Below, in pieces: positions 13,505-14,779 of a stretch of DNA of 14,779 nt; within the stretch, counting starts at the first letter, position 1; each line of letters opens with the position of its first letter. The notes beneath the pieces are model-generated. The model worked only from the letters and a program-made list of their open reading frames with translations, searched no databases and was not told the DNA's origin. Origin of the DNA: Planctomycetota bacterium (lineage in GTDB: Bacteria; Planctomycetota; Planctomycetia; Pirellulales; Lacipirellulaceae); contig JAADIN010000121.1 of the NCBI GenBank assembly GCA_013151315.1, forward strand, positions 1 to 14,779. Reading direction: 5' to 3'. Both the position numbers and the translations under genes were made by a program.

Positions 13505-14104
13505 ATGAAAAGCCTGCAGAGACGACTGGCGATGCGAATTTTTTTTGTTGTGACGGCCACGGCCATCACGGCTTGCGGCTCCTTGGCGGGCGAAGATCGG
13601 TCGCGCGCCGGGGCAAGGCTGAAAGAAACCAAGCTGGGAAGTACGAAGCCTGTCCATGCCTTCGGCGACATCTATTTGGCAGGGCAGCCTTTCCTCGAGG
13701 ATTTGCCATTGCTCCAAGCCGAGGGCATCAAAACGATTATTAGTCTGAGGCATAAAAAAGAACTTCCCTGGGACGAAGCGAGCGCTGTCGAGCAGAACGG
13801 CATGAAATTTGTTCATATTCCATTTACGGGTGCTCAGCAACTCAAGTCGGAGGTGTTTGACAAGGTGCTGGAAATTTTGCGAGATAAGAAGCAGGGGCCG
13901 ATGGTGTTGCACTGCGGATCGGCCAACCGGGTCGGCGCGATTTGGTATGCCTACCGAGTGCTCGACGGAAAGCTCTCGCCCGACGAGGCAATGAAAGAGG
14001 CCCAAAAGGTCGGTTTGCGCACCCCGGCGTATTTAGATCGGACGCGGGAATATGTGGAAGGGGTGCAGAAGGCTAAGAAAAATCCGATATCGGTTGGGCA
14101 ATGA
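13505..14104 (+). CDS. Exported tyrosine-phosphatase-like protein (DUF442/beta-lactamase-hydrolase-like)
   Basis: 199 residues. An N-terminal signal (RIFFVVTATAITAC) ends in ITAC24, a fair lipobox, so it may be a lipoprotein. The domain runs FGDIYLAGQPFLEDLPLLQAEGI, then IISLRHKKELPW and the phosphate-binding loop VLHCGSANRVGAIW with nucleophile Cys137 and Arg142. The Cys-x4-Arg spacing is that of the DUF442 group rather than the Cys-x5-Arg of classic protein tyrosine phosphatases. Members are predicted phosphatases or sulfur-handling proteins; the substrate is unknown. GGAGA lies 10 bases before the ATG. The preceding sulfur genes (cysH, Rrf2) are separated by a 323-base spacer, so it is likely transcribed on its own. 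Confidence 0.85.
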   Translation: MKSLQRRLAMRIFFVVTATAITACGSLAGEDRSRAGARLKETKLGSTKPVHAFGDIYLAGQPFLEDLPLLQAEGIKTIISLRHKKELPWDEASAVEQNGMKFVHIPFTGAQQLKSEVFDKVLEILRDKKQGPMVLHCGSANRVGAIWYAYRVLDGKLSPDEAMKEAQKVGLRTPAYLDRTREYVEGVQKAKKNPISVGQ

Positions 14105-14172
14105 GATCGCGGTATAAGATGGATAAAGGGCTCTCGGAAAACAGGGGCTAGAAACGACCCTATGCGAGCGGT

Positions 14173-14178
14173 TACAAT
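14173..14178 (+). promoter_or_regulatory. Possible -10 element of the tRNA-Lys gene
   Basis: TACAAT lies 16 bases before the tRNA 5' end. It sits in the loop of a small inverted repeat CGAGCG (14165-14170) and CGCTCG (14180-14185). No convincing -35 is seen 16-18 bases upstream. Confidence 0.35.
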
Positions 14179-14194
14179 ACGCTCGAGCGCGATG

Positions 14195-14267
14195 GCTCCC
14201 TTAGCTCAATTGGCAGAGCAATTGACTCTTAATCAATAGGTTGAAGGTTCGATTCCTTCAGGGAGCA
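14195..14267 (+). tRNA. tRNA-Lys (anticodon CUU)
   Basis: A full cloverleaf folds by eye. The acceptor GCTCCCT pairs with AGGGAGC (7 bp), the D stem is GCTC/GAGC and the anticodon stem is ATTGA/TCAAT, with loop CTCTTAA giving anticodon CTT. The variable loop is AGGTT and the T stem GAAGG/CCTTC has loop TTCGATT. The discriminator base is A. The 3' CCA is not encoded (the DNA reads CTA), so it must be added by a nucleotidyltransferase. It reads lysine AAG codons. Confidence 0.97.
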
Positions 14268-14270
14268 CTA

Positions 14271-14290
14271 GAAAACAAGGGGTTTTCTTT
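14271..14290 (+). terminator. Possible terminator after tRNA-Lys
   Basis: GAAAAC-AAGGG-GTTTTC is a perfect 6-bp hairpin starting three bases after the tRNA and followed by TTT. The stem is AT-rich and the T-run short, so it is a weak candidate. Confidence 0.4.
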
Positions 14291-14362
14291 ACTCTTTGCC
14301 AACTCGGAATTTGTGCTGCACACAATTAGGCCCGAGCTGCGGCAGTCGACATCGCCTGGGGT

Positions 14363-14377
14363 CCGTCCCTCGGACGG
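14363..14377. repeat. Small GC-rich hairpin in the tRNA-PAS gene spacer
   Basis: CCGTCC-CTC-GGACGG is a perfect 6-bp stem with a 3-base loop, with no T-run. The rest of the 14291-14496 spacer shows no further feature I can support. Confidence 0.4.
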
Positions 14378-14496
14378 CAACTACTCAACTCCTGACTTTT
14401 CCGTCTCCTGGGCAAGTGGTAATCTACGTATTGGCCCAAACCGTCCTCTAATACGATTTCCAGGAATAGGACTGGCCCCTATTCGGGAGAATTTCC

Positions 14497-14779
14497 ATGA
14501 AAACCGCCACAGAGCGAAGCCTGTCGGAAAAGGAGTTTCGATCTTTTTTCGAATGGTCTTTAGGTTTGATGTGTGTGGTTGACTTCGAAACCGTAATGTT
14601 CACTAAGGTCAACCCTTCGTTTACCCGAATTCTTGGTTATTCCGAAGAAGAACTTTTGGAACGCACGTTTCTCGACTTCCTCCATCCCGACGATATTCAA
14701 CCTACTCTCGACATCATTGAACATCGCCTGAAGAAAGGCGAGGCGGTTCCGCATTTCGAAAATCGCTACCGTACCAAAG
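14497..14779 (+). CDS. PAS-domain signalling protein, N-terminal part only
   Basis: The frame is open from the ATG at 14497 to the window edge (94 residues). A GGGAG sits seven bases upstream of the ATG. After a short leader (MKTATERSLSEKEF) comes a typical PAS fold: FFEWSLGLMCVVDFE, VNPSFTRILGYSEEELL, FLDFLHPDDIQPTLDIIEHRLKKGE and FENRYRTK, with the family's (V/I)NPxFxxxLGYSxEEL and HPDD signatures. PAS domains bind small ligands or cofactors and feed histidine kinases, diguanylate cyclases or other outputs. The output domain lies outside the window, so the protein type cannot be named. There is no signal peptide or membrane segment in what is visible, suggesting a cytoplasmic sensor. Confidence 0.88.
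   Translation, partial: MKTATERSLSEKEFRSFFEWSLGLMCVVDFETVMFTKVNPSFTRILGYSEEELLERTFLDFLHPDDIQPTLDIIEHRLKKGEAVPHFENRYRTK

Noticed and set aside
14241..14582. 113-codon frame overlapping the tRNA and the PAS gene
   Set aside because: It begins inside the tRNA-Lys gene and ends inside the well-supported PAS frame.

Overview
The window looks like ordinary chromosome from a planctomycete, most likely of the Pirellula/Rhodopirellula kind. The signs are a signal peptidase I with a cysteine-pair insert and a C-terminal WPHSW segment, small secreted planctomycete-style proteins, many non-ATG starts, poor Shine-Dalgarno sites, moderate GC and spacers carrying CTAG-rich palindromes. This placement is inference from sequence style; no 16S or other marker is present.

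Layout. 1-249 is the 3' end of lepA. It converges on a small cysteine-rich lipoprotein gene (282-542, -). A same-strand block then runs from 818 to 7995: a DoxX-like membrane protein, a secreted metallophosphatase, a short signal peptidase I (start overlapping the phosphatase stop), a long signal peptidase I, an LptB-type ABC ATPase and a short-chain dehydrogenase. The next block is on the minus strand: an exported Bcp/PrxQ peroxiredoxin (8085-8669), an aldo/keto reductase (8898-9887), ferrochelatase (9884-10915, overlapping the reductase start by 4 nt) and a small secreted protein of unknown function (11117-11626). After a divergent spacer the plus strand carries cysH (APS reductase), an Rrf2-type regulator, an exported DUF442-like phosphatase, a tRNA-Lys(CUU) and the 5' end of a PAS-domain sensor protein cut by the window edge.

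How the genes may work together. The 818-7089 block is biased towards the cell envelope: membrane protein, exported phosphatase, two leader peptidases and the ATPase of lipopolysaccharide transport. hemH with the aldo/keto reductase, and cysH with the Rrf2 regulator, look like two small transcription units.

Most notable: (1) the two tandem signal peptidases share a large beta-rich insert, including an RDIYY motif, between the catalytic Lys and the GDN box; and (2) four different long inverted repeats (16-35 bp arms) each lie just 3' of a gene between 8.0 and 13.4 kb, two of them with short tandem repeats inside each arm. I see no CRISPR array, transposase, integrase or phage gene, and no clear new defence system.
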